Of a stretch of DNA of 64,000 bases, positions 11,861-25,562 are shown piece by piece (the stretch's first letter is position 1; each line of letters opens with the position of its first letter). The notes under the pieces are model-generated. The model was not told the origin of the DNA, did not search any database, and saw nothing but the letters and a program-made list of their open reading frames with translations. Made by a program: the position numbers and the translations under genes. The DNA comes from Azolla caroliniana (lineage: Eukaryota; Polypodiophyta). The DNA lies in the NCBI GenBank assembly GCA_043228905.1, contig JBHGNT010000003.1, positions 6,324,001 through 6,388,000 of the forward strand, written 5' to 3'.

Positions 11861-12062
11861 AGGGTCAAGGGTTTACACAAACTTATTATTCCATGTTAGT
11901 TGGAGTTAGAGTTTGGTCCATTAGAACTAGGGTTTAGGGTTTATACAAATTTATTATTCCATGTCAACTAGAGTTAGAGTTTGTCCATTAGAGATAGGGC
12001 TTAGGGTTTACACAGACTTATGATTCCATATCAGCTAGAGTTAGAGTTGGTTCATTCGAACC
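11861..12062. repeat. Tandem repeat, 67-bp unit with TTTAGGG-like motifs (3 copies)
   Basis: Three units (about 11861, 11929, 11996) each contain AGGGTTTAGGGTTTA or a close variant followed by TATTCCATGT and TTAGAGTTAGAGTT. A fourth unit lies apart at 12654-12721. TTTAGGG is the usual plant telomere repeat, but only one or two adjacent motifs occur per unit, so this is a minisatellite and not a telomere tract. Confidence 0.8.
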
Positions 12063-12653
12063 ATAGTTCTAGCCTTACTTCCCATTTGTGCCATACTCAT
12101 ACGTGAATATTCAAATCATACTCATATGTGTGATGACTCAAGTATGATTGAAATGCATTCATATATTGTGAGATTTTCTTCTCCCTTTATATACGTGGTT
12201 TCCTTCCTCTTCTTTCACACTGTGTGTTTTACTCCCCTTATTCAAATTTGAGTCTTTCTTATCAGTGATATTGCATTGTGTGATTGATTTTTCTTCTTTC
12301 TTTTTCTTTATGATTATCTTCTTCTTCCACTTCCAAACATTTTTCTTCCTCTCCATCATCTTCTTCTCTACATATATCTATTTCTTCTTCATCGTCATAT
12401 TTTCTTTATCATATATTAAACTTTCTATATGTTTTTTTTGTCCATCGTCTTCTTCTTTATGTATTTCTGTTTTTGCATGTTTACATAGGAACCCGTTGAA
12501 GGTTCAAAGATTGCGCGCACACCCTGTTCGTTTCCTAAAAGAAAAAAAAAAGAAAAAAAAAGAATATCGCGTAGTATACATGAACGTATACAAGCGTTCG
12601 TATATGTTTGCCAGATTGGACATATGCGAATATTAGGAACTAGGATTAGAGCT
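12063..12653. other. Intergenic pyrimidine-rich segment splitting the 67-bp repeat
   Basis: T/C-rich stretches (12170-12460) and a poly-A tract (12541-12562) occur here. No gene or terminal repeat is visible, although its position between repeat units suggests an insertion. Confidence 0.45.
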
Positions 12654-12721
12654 AGGGTTTAGGGTTTATACAGACTTATTATTCCATGTTAGCTGAGTTG
12701 GTGTTAGAGTTGGTCCATTTT
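12654..12721. repeat. Fourth copy of the 67-bp TTTAGGG-containing repeat
   Basis: The unit AGGGTTTAGGGTTTATACAG followed by TATTATTCCATG matches the units at 11861-12062. Confidence 0.75.
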
Positions 12722-12789
12722 CTATTATTCAAACTTTTAGTCTTTTTGTTGTTGGTAGTTGGGTTCTTCATTCATGGCTCTTCTTAACA

Positions 12790-13171
12790 ATAAGCAACGG
12801 TTTGGTTTGAACCGAACCAAACCACGAAACCGTGGTTTAAATAGTTTAATGGTTATTTATTTATTTATTATTATTTTTTAAATTTAAAAAATTGTTTTTA
12901 AACAATCTTTTCATTTTCATGCCTTATTCTCACATTTTAGGAAAATCTTTAAAATTTTGAAAATTTAAATAATGAAAAATTTCAAAATTTAAATTTGACC
13001 TAAGCTGAAAACCGAGACCGAACCACGAAACCGCGGTTTTACCCGTTTAATGGTTTTAACACTTTGAACTTTTTTAATGTTTCGGTTCGGTTCAGGTTTC
13101 TAAAAATTTAAACGGTTCGGTTTAAAACTGGTTCGGTTTTGTACCTCTTGAACCGAACCGTTGCCGATTCC
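12790..13171. mobile_element. MITE-like element with CGGTTCGGTT-rich arms, directly upstream of TERT
   Basis: The right end CGTTGCCGATTCC (13159-13171) and the left GCAACGGTTTGGTTTG (about 12794) are inverted relative to each other. Both are rich in AACCG/CGGTT palindromes around an AT-rich core. The right end matches that of the element at 30465-30741, whose two ends are better kept. It encodes nothing and looks like a non-autonomous DNA transposon, about 380 bp long. It ends 68 bp before the TERT ATG, so it probably supplies part of the promoter or 5' UTR. Confidence 0.6.
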
Positions 13172-13238
13172 TCCAGAAACAGAGGATTCCCTCCAGAAAC
13201 AGGGGCACAGGGAAAAAGAAAGAGAAGCGAAAACAGAG

Positions 13239-16200
13239 ATGGAGAAGATGAACATACAGAAGACGACGACGACGATGAAACAGAAGAAGAAGAAGAAGAA
13301 GACGAAGAAGAAGAAGATGTCAATGTCCAGGAAGCATAAGATGAAGCTGTGCATCCTCTCGTCCCTCTATCCTCCCCACCGTCTCCTCACGTTGAAGGAT
13401 CTCCTCACCTCCCTCCTCCTTCCCAGCTTCCCATCACCAGAATCAGCCCGAGCTTCCCTTATCCACAAGGATGACCCTGAAGAATACGTTTCTCTGCTCC
13501 AACATGGCTATGGAATCCTTTCCGATTCTGCTCCTCCCATCGGTGTTTCTTCTTTGGAGGAAAAATGGACTCATCAAGAGGTATCCATCTTGGGCACCCT
13601 CCTCCCATTTTTCTATTCCAAAGTCATATTCATCATCATCATCATCTTCTTCTTCTTCGTGTTGCTATGAGTAACATGAATTTGGTTCTTATTTTTAGTT
13701 CAAACCTGTTTCTGGTATGAAGACATGAAATTTATCTTTTGTTATGAAGGAAAGAAGGAATGACCACACCACACTCATTTTTGTCTTAATTTTTCCATGA
13801 TTGAAAGGACTGGACATATCATTATGGCTAGATTATGCCCTATGCTATGAATATAGGAATGGCTAAATTACTTCACCCTTGTCTCATAGAGATGACATTG
13901 CAAGGAGGCAGCTTTTTGCATGGGATTTGGTAGACATGGAGTCAAATGTGAACTTGTCGAAGATAGAGGTCAATCATTCAAAAGATGTATAGAAATGGGA
14001 GTAATGATCACGTTTCAAAAGTCAAATCATATTTTCAATGTCAATTCTCGTTTAAGATAAAAGAAATCAAAATTAATTTCACTATAAGAACTCCAGCTAT
14101 TGAAGTTTCTAAATAACTTAACTGTTGGAACGGTGGAGAGCTTATATACTATGACAGATTGTTAAAGTTGTATCATCTGAGATCCTTTTGTATACCTTTG
14201 TTTGTTTCCTTTTGGGAAAAAATGTCCTTAATTGCAGTTTGCTAACTTCCAAGACATCAGTCTCACAGAAAATGTAGGGCTATTTATGATCCAATACTCT
14301 CTCCCCTTATCTTAGTTGTATTTCTGATTTTAGACTAAAGCTATATTTCATAATGTAGGTTATTGAAAGAGCAATACAAATACAATTTCGACAAGGGAAT
14401 AATACTTCGAATGTGTTATGTTTTGGATTTCAGCAGGTGACCGCATGTTTGTTTCAGCAAGTGTAAATGGCTTGTTATTTCCTATTTTTTATGCTCCAAT
14501 CATTTGCAGCCTCGGCCAAGCTCAAGTTTAGGGACAGAGAGAATCACACCTTCTGGCCTTGCGTGTGTTTCTGATAGTGCTGCAATTGCAATTCTGAGTT
14601 GTCAAGCATGGAACAAAATCCATTCCAGGGTATAATGTTCAAATATGCATATTTGTTTTGACAAAATCTTATTATCTCTAGGATAATGCAGTATGAAAAT
14701 GTGGAATTTGTTGAAGTGGGGCATTTTAGTCCAATAAAATGCGTTATGCAAAGGGCATGTGCAATGTAACTTCTTGACCATTTGGTTTGGCTGAACCCTA
14801 AACGTCACATATTTACCATTGACACTATGCATATGCACAAGTTCATTTAGTCATAGATGATAGGAAGAGTGTACTAGCGATTAACACTGAAGTTAATCTC
14901 TATATCAGAGGATTTAGACATGTTTGAGGGTGGCAGCTCCAGACCTGCACTCTCTTTCATCTTTATTATCTTTGTTCTACATTCTCTCTCTTCCTAGATT
15001 CTTCTCTCGCTAGAATCAGCAACTCTTTAAATGCCTTCTTTCTTTAGAATCTGCAATGCGTTAAATGCCTTCTCCCTCTTCGACTTTTTCTAAGATATTC
15101 CCCCTTATTCCTAGTTTGTTGTACCTGTTTAATAGTACAAGGCTCACTTAACTACCAAACAACCATTTCACCCACATTCCCCAATTTTGTATAAATAGGC
15201 TATATCAGCCTCTTTTGTAAAGACTTAGTAGGCTATACCAGTCTACTGAAAACAAGCACGAAGCTAGTACTTCTCTAGTCATAATAAGACTGTTATTCAC
15301 ATTGATGATTTCTGCAAGAGAGAAACTGACTATATGCGGGAAAATAGGTTTAGATGATCCATGTAACTTCTACATTTAAAGCTGGGATGCCATGGAGTTC
15401 CAGGTTGTTCTTTGTATTCTTGGGTAGTTGTGATTGTTTGGTATAAGTTTCGTTTTGGTAGACTCATGGAAATTCCTCGAGATATTCGTTGATTGTGTTA
15501 CTGACTCAATCACAATGGCAGTATTTAATTGATGGTGGATGTTAACATGCACAAGCAGGGCACACTCATAATCATGCAATTTGTTCTCGTCCAACTAGCC
15601 TCCATGCTCTGTGTTTTCTTACTGTCAAATTTGTCTCGAACCTCGTGTGAATTATTTCTTTTATTTGGAAATCTTGAAAGCTCAATCTTTGTTGGATGTA
15701 ACAAAAATGATATATTTATATCGTTCTATTTTGTACGATGCTGCAGGTTGGTGACTCCATCATGCTTTATCTTCTATCACACACAGATATTTTTCATCCT
15801 CTTCCTCGCAGATGTTTTGTACAGGTTGCAGGCACTTCCGTAATCTTGGCTGCTGAACATTCTACTAGTGAATCATTCAATTCAGATATGCTGGGGAGTT
15901 CTAGAGGAAAGAAAGGGATAGGTATTTTGAAAAGTAGAAAAGGTAAAGCAAGTTCAAATTTTTTTGCTATGCAAGAATGTCAATACATGCTGATATGTAA
16001 CGTATGTAGTTATTTTTGCTATCAAAAAATTTCTTTAGAGATAGAGCTTAAGCACTTTTTTGATGCTAAAGCATATGAATTCTCTTTAACCAAATATTTA
16101 TCAAACCTCTACTATTAGCAGGATCCTGCATAACAGCACTGATGAAAGTAGATATGACCTATTCCATAAAATTAGGTGTAGCTGTTAATAGGCACTCCCA

Positions 16201-19200
16201 CTTGTTCTAGGGACATTTATTTCTCGAAACCTTAATCTCTTGGCATGCTTGTGAGAGCAGACAGATCTCTCATGATTGAGATTTTGTCAAAAGCTGTGGT
16301 GGCAAGTCCTCTAGCATCATTTAAAAGTAGATGGCAGTTGAGGTGAAATTGTTTGTGAAGGAATCTACAAGTTGGAAACGTATTGTCTCATTAATTTTTT
16401 TAAAAATAAAACATTGGAATTTACTGAATGCACAAATTTCAGTTAGCCTGAAATCATGAAATGCCACAAAGATAAAGGTTGAATCTTGTATCAAAATGTT
16501 ATATGTGATACAAAGGCCAAAGTAGATTTATAATATGTCTGTCAAGTACGAAATTCATGGTTAAAGATCATAACTGCTGAATAAAATAAGTACAAAACGT
16601 AGAATGGACACTGCTGAAATGCATTTTTGGTTGCTTAAGATATATATATCCACACATCTATGCATGCACCTATATGGGCTGAAGTTCTGAACCAGTCTCT
16701 GATGTTTAATGATGTACAATTGTTAATAAAGTGATCTAGCACAAGGGAAACAATGTGAACCCTAAGTTGGCAACCATTATGGACTATAAATAGTGTAGCA
16801 TAACTTATTTGACATTGTGGTGATGGAGAGGGCTCCTACATAGTTTGTGTAACCTATTCTCCTTGAATATTGCACATAATTTGACAGATTTGGAAGGACC
16901 ACAACATGACCCTTCAATTTTTACATGCCATGTGGTGCTCAGGGGTTTCAATTGTGCAAAATGCATCAAAGCAAGAGCTTCACGAAGTCAATTTACATTC
17001 AAATATGTCCCATACTAATGCCGACATGGACATGGAGAACAAACAAGCTATTGCAAAATGCTCAATGGAGATAATGACTTCTGAATCTTCCAGAAAACGT
17101 CCAAGATCTTGTGGGCAGTGTTGCAAAATGAGATGTGCCAACCAAGATACTGTTGTGGCGAGTTCAGCTGTTGTAAAACAAACTATTACAAAATGTTCAA
17201 ATGATATATCAACTTCCAAATCTTCCAGAAAACGTTCAAGGCCTTCTAGCTGGCAACGCCGCAAAATGAGGAGACATGGGAACCAAGAGTTTGTCATGGC
17301 AAATTCAGGAAATGAAATTCTACAATGTGCAAATAAAATTAATGAAGCAGAGATATCTGTCAGCTGTTGCAATGCTTCGCTATCAACAAATTCCTGTATG
17401 GAAGATGGTGTGAAACTACATCTTAACAAAAAAGCTACCGCGATTAAATTTTCTGAAACTCTGGTGTCTGAGATAGAAACAGATGTATGCTTTCAAAGAA
17501 CGGATAAAGGTTTAAATGGATCAAAAATTTGGGCCAATTCCAGCTTTTTCCCATCTAATGTAATAGGATGTGGGCACCCAGATATGCGGCAAATGTATCT
17601 GCCAATGCACCCAAAACATTTCTTACAAATCAGTGCAGATCAGGATGGTACCCAAAAAAGTGATAAGCAGATTATGGAAACGCAGAATCCCATATCATCT
17701 AAGGCGACCTTAAAAGCTAAGGCAATGCCTGAATCACAGGTTTGTAATTTCTAGATCTGCATTAAACCATTTCATCTCTGTTTGTACAGAGTTGTTGATA
17801 GTTTTATAGTAATGTTTTCATTCATTCTTCATTTTCATAGGATCTATAGGTGTGAGTATCGATTAAAATAAATGAATATTGAAAGTTGTTCTAGATTGTA
17901 ATTACTATATCCAATATATTATGATATTATTATAAAAGCTGCTACTTGTCCTAGATTATAATCACTACCATCCACTGTATTATGATATTATTATAAAAGT
18001 TTTTATTTGTTAATACTCTCTTATGTTTGTCTATTTGCATGGAAATTCTCTCAAATTTGCATTAAATTGACACAGAATCCATAGTAGGGATGATACTATA
18101 AGTACAAGAACTAGAGGATCTAGAAATAAATATCCAAAGTTACATACAATGACTAGTATGGCCTCCGATAAGAATGAATGATGAATCAGTGAGGTGTTGT
18201 GTAGATGCCATACAAGTAGTTGTCTGCATCAAATCCATTATGCTCATATTCAGTGAGCTATCAATAATATAAAATCACCATATTGAAACAGATCAATTAG
18301 TTCTTTTAGGAGGAAATCTTAATCAAACTTTGTAGAATTTATTTTGTAATAGTAAATAGGAATCTTGAAAATATAATTCTAATCATATCAACAGGGGACA
18401 GAAATGGGAAGAAAGGTGATTGATCGTGCAAGAATGTTTTATAAAGCAAAATTTCCACACCATGCAGGATTACCAAAGAACCGTATCCTTTCCATTCTGT
18501 TCTCTTTTGTTTCTTGTATGAGAGCAGTATTACTCTGATTTTCTTCCTTACCTTCCTTATGTATGATCATACACAATAAGAAGCTTTTATCATACTATCT
18601 CAAAAATAGGTACCTCTTTACTGTTTTTGAATGGTTATTAGATTGCCCCTTGTGAATGCATGTCATATACCTACTCTCTTTATGTGAATCAGTTATGTGA
18701 GTTTCGAGAACTCATTATCCAAATAATGAACCGTTTTCTTTGGAAAAGCCAGATTATTACATAGACCTCGATATTGAGAAGTATTTCTCTTAGTCTAGAC
18801 CCTTAACTGGAGGTGTAGATATATTACACAAGCTAAAATGTACATATAATGATGCAGCAATCCTATTTAAAGATATCTTTGGGCAGCAAAGTGTATGCAA
18901 CTTGAATGATTCTGGGCAATGTGGTTGTCTGTTTTCTAAGAAGTAAGGCGTGTATTTTACTGATAGATTCAAATTAAGCTTATCATTTGAAAATTTATCA
19001 CGTAATGAGAGCCACTATCTGCAGTGTTTTAATCTTGCTGTATGTTATTATTGGAATTCTCAAAACTGTTTTTGTAATGCTATTATTGCAAGTCTTTTGG
19101 GTTGTCTAGGCCATTTTGAATTGCTGGGTTTTCAGAAGCATCTTTTTTTCTGCCTATTTTTGGTAGGTGACAGATACTAATTTATGTAATGCTTTATATT

Positions 19201-22200
19201 GGAGTCGTAACAGTGCTCTTTAAGATTTATGTTTATCTTTATCAAATATTTATTTATTTGCCGTCCAGACTTATTATGTGTTGATTCAACTTGATTCTAT
19301 GATCAATCAGCAGAAATGTAACCGTTCTATCTTGAATGTCCAGATATCAAGAATGGATGTATTGTCTACTTAGAAAACTGATCTCAAATGCTAAACATTG
19401 TCAATATGCTTGTCTTCTTGAACGCCATTGCCCTGCAATACATTTCAAAGCATCAATGCAGCCTCTGAAATGCAAGGTGTGCAAGTTTCTATTCCATTGA
19501 GTTTTGTTTTTGTTCTTCTCGTTGTATGGTTGCATTTCTTGGATGAATTTCTTGTGTGGTTGTATTTAAACTCAGAACGTTTTCTCTGTAGAAAACCATT
19601 TTATGCCATCTGAAAGGTTCTGTGACTCAGAACAAGAAGTTGTGTACTACTTCGAGCAGTGGTGAGATTTTTTGGTCATGTGAGAAAATCCAGTTGTCCT
19701 TTTATTCTCTATTGCGAATTCTCTTATTGATTTAACATTCATACATGAACGCAGAGAATAATGTTGTTTCATCTGAAACAAATTTTTCCGAGCTTTTTTC
19801 TAGTCACAGTCAAGTCGTTGCATTCCTATGGGCTGTTTGTAGAAGAGTTATACCCGAGGACCTTCTAGGCTCAAAAGCTAACTGGAGAACATTAAGAAAA
19901 AATATCTTTGATTTTGTTCATCTCCGGAGGTATGAATGCTGTACTCTGCAGCAATGCATGTTTAAGCTCAAACTTTCAGGGTATCTCTGGTGTCAAGAGC
20001 AGAGCCTTGCAGGTTACAAAACTATATTTACTTCAGATGATCTTGGTGAAGGTATGCTAAACTTGAAAGATATTTTATAATTTCTATATTGGATATTGTT
20101 ATTACACTATCCCATTTTTTGTTTCCAAAAGGAAATAGTTTTAAATGCAACATTCAAGCTAGTTGGTAGAGTTTTCATTGGAGTGCACGATGAAACATGC
20201 TCGTTTCTTTTTTCTTGTAGAATATCAGAATTTGCTGATGCATGGAGTGGTTAATGATGCAAGGGAATTTAAATCAGAAAAATGTGTGATGAGGGAATCT
20301 TTCATACACAGAGGCAAGAAGAAAAACTTCAGCTCACAAAGGTCAGGGAGGATCATGTTAGAAAAGTGGATAGAATGGCTATTCTCCAGCTTACTAATCC
20401 CTTTGCTTCAGGCTCATTTTTATGTCACAGAAAGTGAAAAGTACAGGCAAGATGTACTCTTCTATAGAAAGTGTGTGTGGGCTAAGATGAAAAATGTGGC
20501 CCTTGCTGATATGCTAAAATCTAATTTTACAAGAATGAGTACCAAGTCCACTGTCAAATTGCTGAAGGATAGAGCTCTGGGATACTCAAGGGCTCGTCTA
20601 CTTCCAAAAAAATCAGGCATGCGATTGATTGCAAACTTGGGTAGTTTTTCTGCTTTGCCAGATCCTTCAAACAACCAGAAGAATGTCAAAAGAATTTCTG
20701 TAGCAGCACGCAGTAGTCAGGGTTCAATTGCGTCATCAAAATGTTTTAGCAAAAGTCAGATATTAACTCAAAAAAATGAAAGGCTTGCAGCACAATCAAC
20801 AACGGCCATGGATAAAAAGCTAGTAACAGTTCAGGAGGGTGTAAAGCTAAAAACATTCCGATCCAAATTGGTTTTCAGGCCCATCAATATTATTTTACGA
20901 GATGTACATTATTGTCTTAAGTTTGAGCAAGAAAATCACAGTGCAAATCTTGGATGTTCTGTTTTCGATTACAACGACATCTATCTCAAGCTAATACCAT
21001 TCATTGTAGACTTCAAAAGTAGCCAAAAAGCTTCCTCTCCATTATATCTAGTAGTATGCGACATCCTCAAAGCATACGATACTATAAAGCAGGACAAACT
21101 GATTGATATCATGGAGGAATTCATACAAGAACCAGAATATTGTGTGAGGCGTTATAGCTATACATCACGAAGTTTGAAATCTCTTGCATCACCACCACTG
21201 AAGCCCATAAAGGTTCGGCGTGAGAGATCTGCAATGTCTATGGAAAAAAGGATGAATTTTTTGGAAGATTTCATACAAATGGCTGCAAAGCATGTAAATG
21301 CTGTTTGTGTTGATCAGGTGTGCAGCTCATCTTAAGTAGTTATAATGATTTCATTTTTCTTTTTTTTCACGCGTAAGAGCAAACAAGGTTTATTGTTTCA
21401 GGCACACACAACTAACATGAAAGAAAAGTACATTAAAAACATTCTTCAAGAGCACATAATGAGGAATGTGGTGCAGATAGGCCAACAATTCTATCTGCAA
21501 GTGGTGGGGATCCCACAAGGAAGCATACTCTCTTCCTTGTTTTGCTCATTATACTTTGGACATCTTGAAAGGTATAGGTTAGCATTACCTCTGCATCTGA
21601 ATCAAAACAGAAGCAATGCAGAAATATACCCACCACCCCCTTCGGGTCATAAAAGAGAAAGTTCTGCCATGAAGATTGGTGATGCTCCCAGATGTCTCGA
21701 TAAAAGTAGTGATTGCAGTCTTCTCACAAACTCTTGTATCAGAGCAGAATGGCCACGGAATATTCTTCTGAGATTGGTTGATGATTTCTTGTTTATCTCC
21801 GATTCTCAAGACAATGCAATTGACTTTGTCATAAAAATGCACAAGGGATTTGTTGATTATAATTGTGTGGCAAATAGGCGAAAAACAGCTTTAAGCTTTG
21901 ATGGACATATAGGCGGATCCCAGTTGAAAATGAATGTTTACAGAACTGAAGATGGGGCATGCTATATGCGATGGAGTGGATTGCTCATCAATTGCAACAC
22001 GCTTGAGGTTCAGGCTGATTATACCAGGTAGCAATGCTATATTAGATAATTTGTGAATTCCCCAATTTCCACTTGTATAATTTTGTATAAAATGCATTCA
22101 AAACAGACAATAGTCACATATGACATCATTAGAAACTTCTTCATTAGTATATCCTCTTAGAATTATTTTCAGAAAATGTACTCAAGATGTATGTTAGACA

Positions 22201-23626
22201 CAATGTCATCATTATATTCCCGAATCAGTGACCTAAAACTGTGTATACAAGATATGTCAGGAACAATGTCATCAATTCCAGTCCCAAATCAGTGAGATTA
22301 TCTTAAATAAAGCTGTGTTTTAGCTCAAACTTGCGCTCCCTTGATTGCTACTATTATTATCAGAAAATTAAAGTTTTTGTGGTGTAATGTATGCATAGGT
22401 ATGCGGGTATTAATCTACAATCAACATTGACGGTATGGAGAAGAAACAATCAAGGGTGTCACCTCATGACAAAGCTATGCCAGTTTATGCGACCCAAATG
22501 CCATCCTATATTTTATGACACCAACATTAACTCACCAGCAACGGCTTTTCTCAATGCCTATCAAGCCTTTCTTTTGTGTGCAATGAAGTTTCATGCATAT
22601 AATCGTTCACTTCCCTGCAATGGAAAGTGCACTCCTGAATTTGGGTTTAAAGCTATCAAGAAAACTGCGAGGTGATTCTTTAGTATTATTGTTTATTTAT
22701 TTATATGTTTTCATGTCATATTATGGATGTACTTTAGTGATAGGCGATGTTTATACTAAAACCCATGCGCCTCGGTCCAAATATCAGTAACTGCTGTAAT
22801 TCAGTAAATGCCACTTGTGAATGTCGGGTGACTGTCTCGCTCTCTCTGTGTGTCTCACTTGGAAATTGATCTAACTTCAGAATCTTGGTTTGTTATTTTC
22901 GAAGATGAGAAAACATTTTGGGATGTAATCTGCTGTCCGGTCTTATAGGCTGTTTTGGCCTCTTAAACAATGTTAATATAGATTTCTTTCTTTCTTTCTC
23001 ATACCACATCATGGCTTGCTTTATGTATCGATATCATCCTACATCATATAGCTATTAAATGATTCCATTGATTATGACATTTATATTTCAGCATTATTGG
23101 CCCTTATATTGGATATTCAGAGAAAATCCCTTCTTATACTTCGAGTTGTCTCATTAACCAACCTAAATAAACACTAGCACTTTGAATCCCGTGCATATAT
23201 ATCCTTATCTCTCTTTTGTTCATGAGCAAGAAACAGAAGCATTTCCTTTATGGATTGAGTTATTATATGAAATCATGTTGTACCCTTTACTTTTTGTATC
23301 ATAACATGCCTTTTCTTGCTTTCTGTTTCTCTAATATACATTCTTTCAGGTACATGCATTCTCTTTTAGAGCATCGAACAAGAAAGATTTCAAGTTTATC
23401 TCAAGTTAAGCCGCTAATCTCGTTGCATGCCAAAGAATTTGAATGGCTTGCGTTATGTGCTTTTCATCTAGCATTGCTGAAAAAGCAATCGAGATATAAA
23501 GAATTGCTCAGATTCATTGAAGAAGAACTCCAGTGTCATCGATATAATGAATTCCGGTCAGCACCTGCAATGACTTCAGCATTAGATGCTCGTCGATCCT
23601 CGATGTTCAAATATGTTGTTTACTAG
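13239..23626 (+). CDS. TERT: Telomerase reverse transcriptase (13 coding exons)
   Basis: Catalytic subunit of telomerase; copies the telomerase RNA template onto chromosome ends in the nucleus. Exons read here: 13239-13580, 14510-14629, 15747-15942, 16943-17739, 18395-18498, 18799-18942, 19344-19476, 19592-19661, 19755-20051, 20221-21317, 21402-22027, 22399-22671, 23350-23626. All introns are GT-AG, phases match, and the sum is 4,476 nt (1,491 aa plus stop), longer than flowering-plant TERT. The TEN-like part includes LIHKDDPEEYVSLLQHG and VGDSIMLYLLSHTDIF. The RNA-binding domain has VAFLWAVCRRVIPEDLLG and the T motif (WIEWLFSS...FYVTES). Reverse transcriptase motifs: 1/2 LLPKKSGMRLIANL, A VVCDILKAYD, B' VVGIPQGSILSSLF, C LRLVDDFLFIS, D DYNCVANRRK, E MRWSGLLIN; both catalytic sites are kept. 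Oddities: a poly-Lys tract near the start, which may begin at 13317 or 13341 instead, and about 65-70 extra residues between motif 2 and A. The donor of exon 5 (GTTCTC) is weak. Exons 3/4 and 5/6 are the least certain joins. Confidence 0.95.
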
Positions 23627-24339
23627 CAACTCATAATTATTCATAGACTAAGTTGTCGTGGCAGTGCATAACATTTCAAGTAATCATAGCAATTTCCATT
23701 CCTAACGTAACATTTATCATCAGTATTGCACAATTCTCTATGCACTTATAGGTTTTCATAGTTTCTATAATATTATGAGTGGTGATAGTACATCAAGCTG
23801 GCATGAATGTGATTGATTTTCTGGATATTATTTTTTGTTTGTTGTAATGATGGGCACGTCCAGAATGTGCATATGAATGTTTGGTGATTTATAATTCCAC
23901 AGGTATATTGTTGGTTGGAAATCCTCAATTTGAAGTGAAAATCATAAAAGTGATAAAATGAAGAGGTGATAACAATCATAACTTCATCGTCCTTGGGCCA
24001 TTTGTTTATCAATTAATTGGTCTTCCAGCATTATTGGGCCATATAATTGTATTTATGCTGTGATCCTTATGTTACAACTGTAAACATAGGATTTTGCTGT
24101 TACTTTCAAGGTTGCCTGCAAAATTAAAATGACTTCATCTTTACATCTCATGTCGGTGATGTTTCTTTCATTATGTACTTGTCATTTGAAATGATGTTCT
24201 TGTTGGTGTGTTGCACACCATACGCATATTTGTATATGACATCATCATAACCTTCCATGGTTATTTAAGTGAGAAAAGGTCAATTGACAACATCATTCTG
24301 ATGAAGACTAATAAAGAGCAACTATAATCAAATTGATTT
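23627..24339. other. Intergenic, downstream of TERT
   Basis: AT-rich, with no gene seen. It should contain the TERT 3' UTR; no polyadenylation site can be assigned with confidence. Confidence 0.6.
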
Positions 24340-24592
24340 AAAGGACTTGTACATGATTATTCTTTAGGCTAAAACTTTGCTATGACATGCATTTTGATCA
24401 TTTTAATCAAATAGGTTTAAAGAATTTTTGCGTTATTATTCTTATGCTAAATCTTTGCTACACTATGCCATCGATCATTTAATTAAGTAGGTTTAAGAAT
24501 TTTACATTATGCAATTGATCATTTAATTACATAGGTTTAAGAATTTTTACATCATTCTTATGCAATGCATTTTGATCATTAAATCAAATAGG
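24340..24592. repeat. Degenerate tandem repeat around AGGTTTAAGAATTTT
   Basis: Three to four imperfect copies of a 60-90 bp unit share TTGATCATTTAAT, ATAGGTTTAAGAATTTT and CATTATTCTTATGC. Confidence 0.6.
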
Positions 24593-25225
24593 AAAAACTT
24601 TTGATTTGTGATCCATGCGTATGGAGCAAAATGTGTAGAGCATGATATTCAAAACTAAGATATTCTTGAGCTATGTACAAACATGTAAGCCACATGTTTT
24701 ACTTTGCATGGCCATAGTACACATACCACACCAAAATGAAGGCAATTTTTTGAGAGGGATTATGAGCATCAAAGTTGAAGACAGTTTTCTATTGATCTCC
24801 CTTGCATCATGCAACTAGTCTTGTTAATTAGTAGTTTTATTATTTCATTTAGCAAAAAATCTTAATGCAATGATTGTGAAACTGAAATAAAAGTGGGTTA
24901 TGTACATGATGTGGTGTGGCCAACTATTTGGAAGAAAACATGACCATCTTATGTTCGCATCAACTTAATAGGTAGGTGGATCGCCACCCCCAATGTCTCA
25001 ATTACCAACTTCGGAGAAAAATCTAAAACCATGGATGCATGCGGGATGAGAAAAGAAACCTACCATGTTTTGCTTATCCCTCCTATATATCCACCCAAAA
25101 ATATCATGCTCTATGCTACTGATTTTTTGTATCCAAGGCACCGATGTCGGAACCATATCCATTTTGCAATTGCTCATCAAAGATGATTATTAATGGCAAA
25201 AATTACCAAAGCTACTATCTCATGG
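24593..25225. other. Intergenic, no gene seen
   Basis: AT-rich sequence with no convincing coding, RNA or mobile-element signal. Confidence 0.55.
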
Positions 25226-25430
25226 ATAGCCATAGAGGATACTTAATTGGTAAAATTACTATAATAAAAGCCTTCAATTACACATGGGTGCATTGATAGC
25301 CATAGAGGATACTTAATTGGTAAAATTACTATAATAAAAGACTGCAATTACCCATGGGTGCATTGATAGCCACAGATGATACTTAATTGGTAAAATTACA
25401 ATAATAAAAGCCTTCAAATAAACATGCTCC
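25226..25430. repeat. Tandem repeat, 70-bp unit, three copies
   Basis: Units start at 25226, 25296 and 25366 with ATAGCCATAGAGGATACTTA and continue through ATTGGTAAAATTACTATAAT. The copies are nearly identical, so the duplication is recent. Confidence 0.9.
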
Positions 25431-25562
25431 AAATTTACAAATGCATGCATGAATGAGGAATGACAATGTGAGTTTTTTTTTCCCAAAAAAGATACTATAT
25501 TAGTATTAGAAAACACCATAAAGCTAAACATACAAGATATACCGCCGATCCCCTATGTTTTT

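Noticed and set aside
12265-12636. Phe-rich 123-codon frame
   Set aside because: It is translation of a T/C-rich tract and has no domain or homology I recognise.
13161-13238. Upstream extension of the TERT frame
   Set aside because: It begins with TTG, not ATG, and overlaps the MITE end; the ATG at 13239 or one further on is more plausible.
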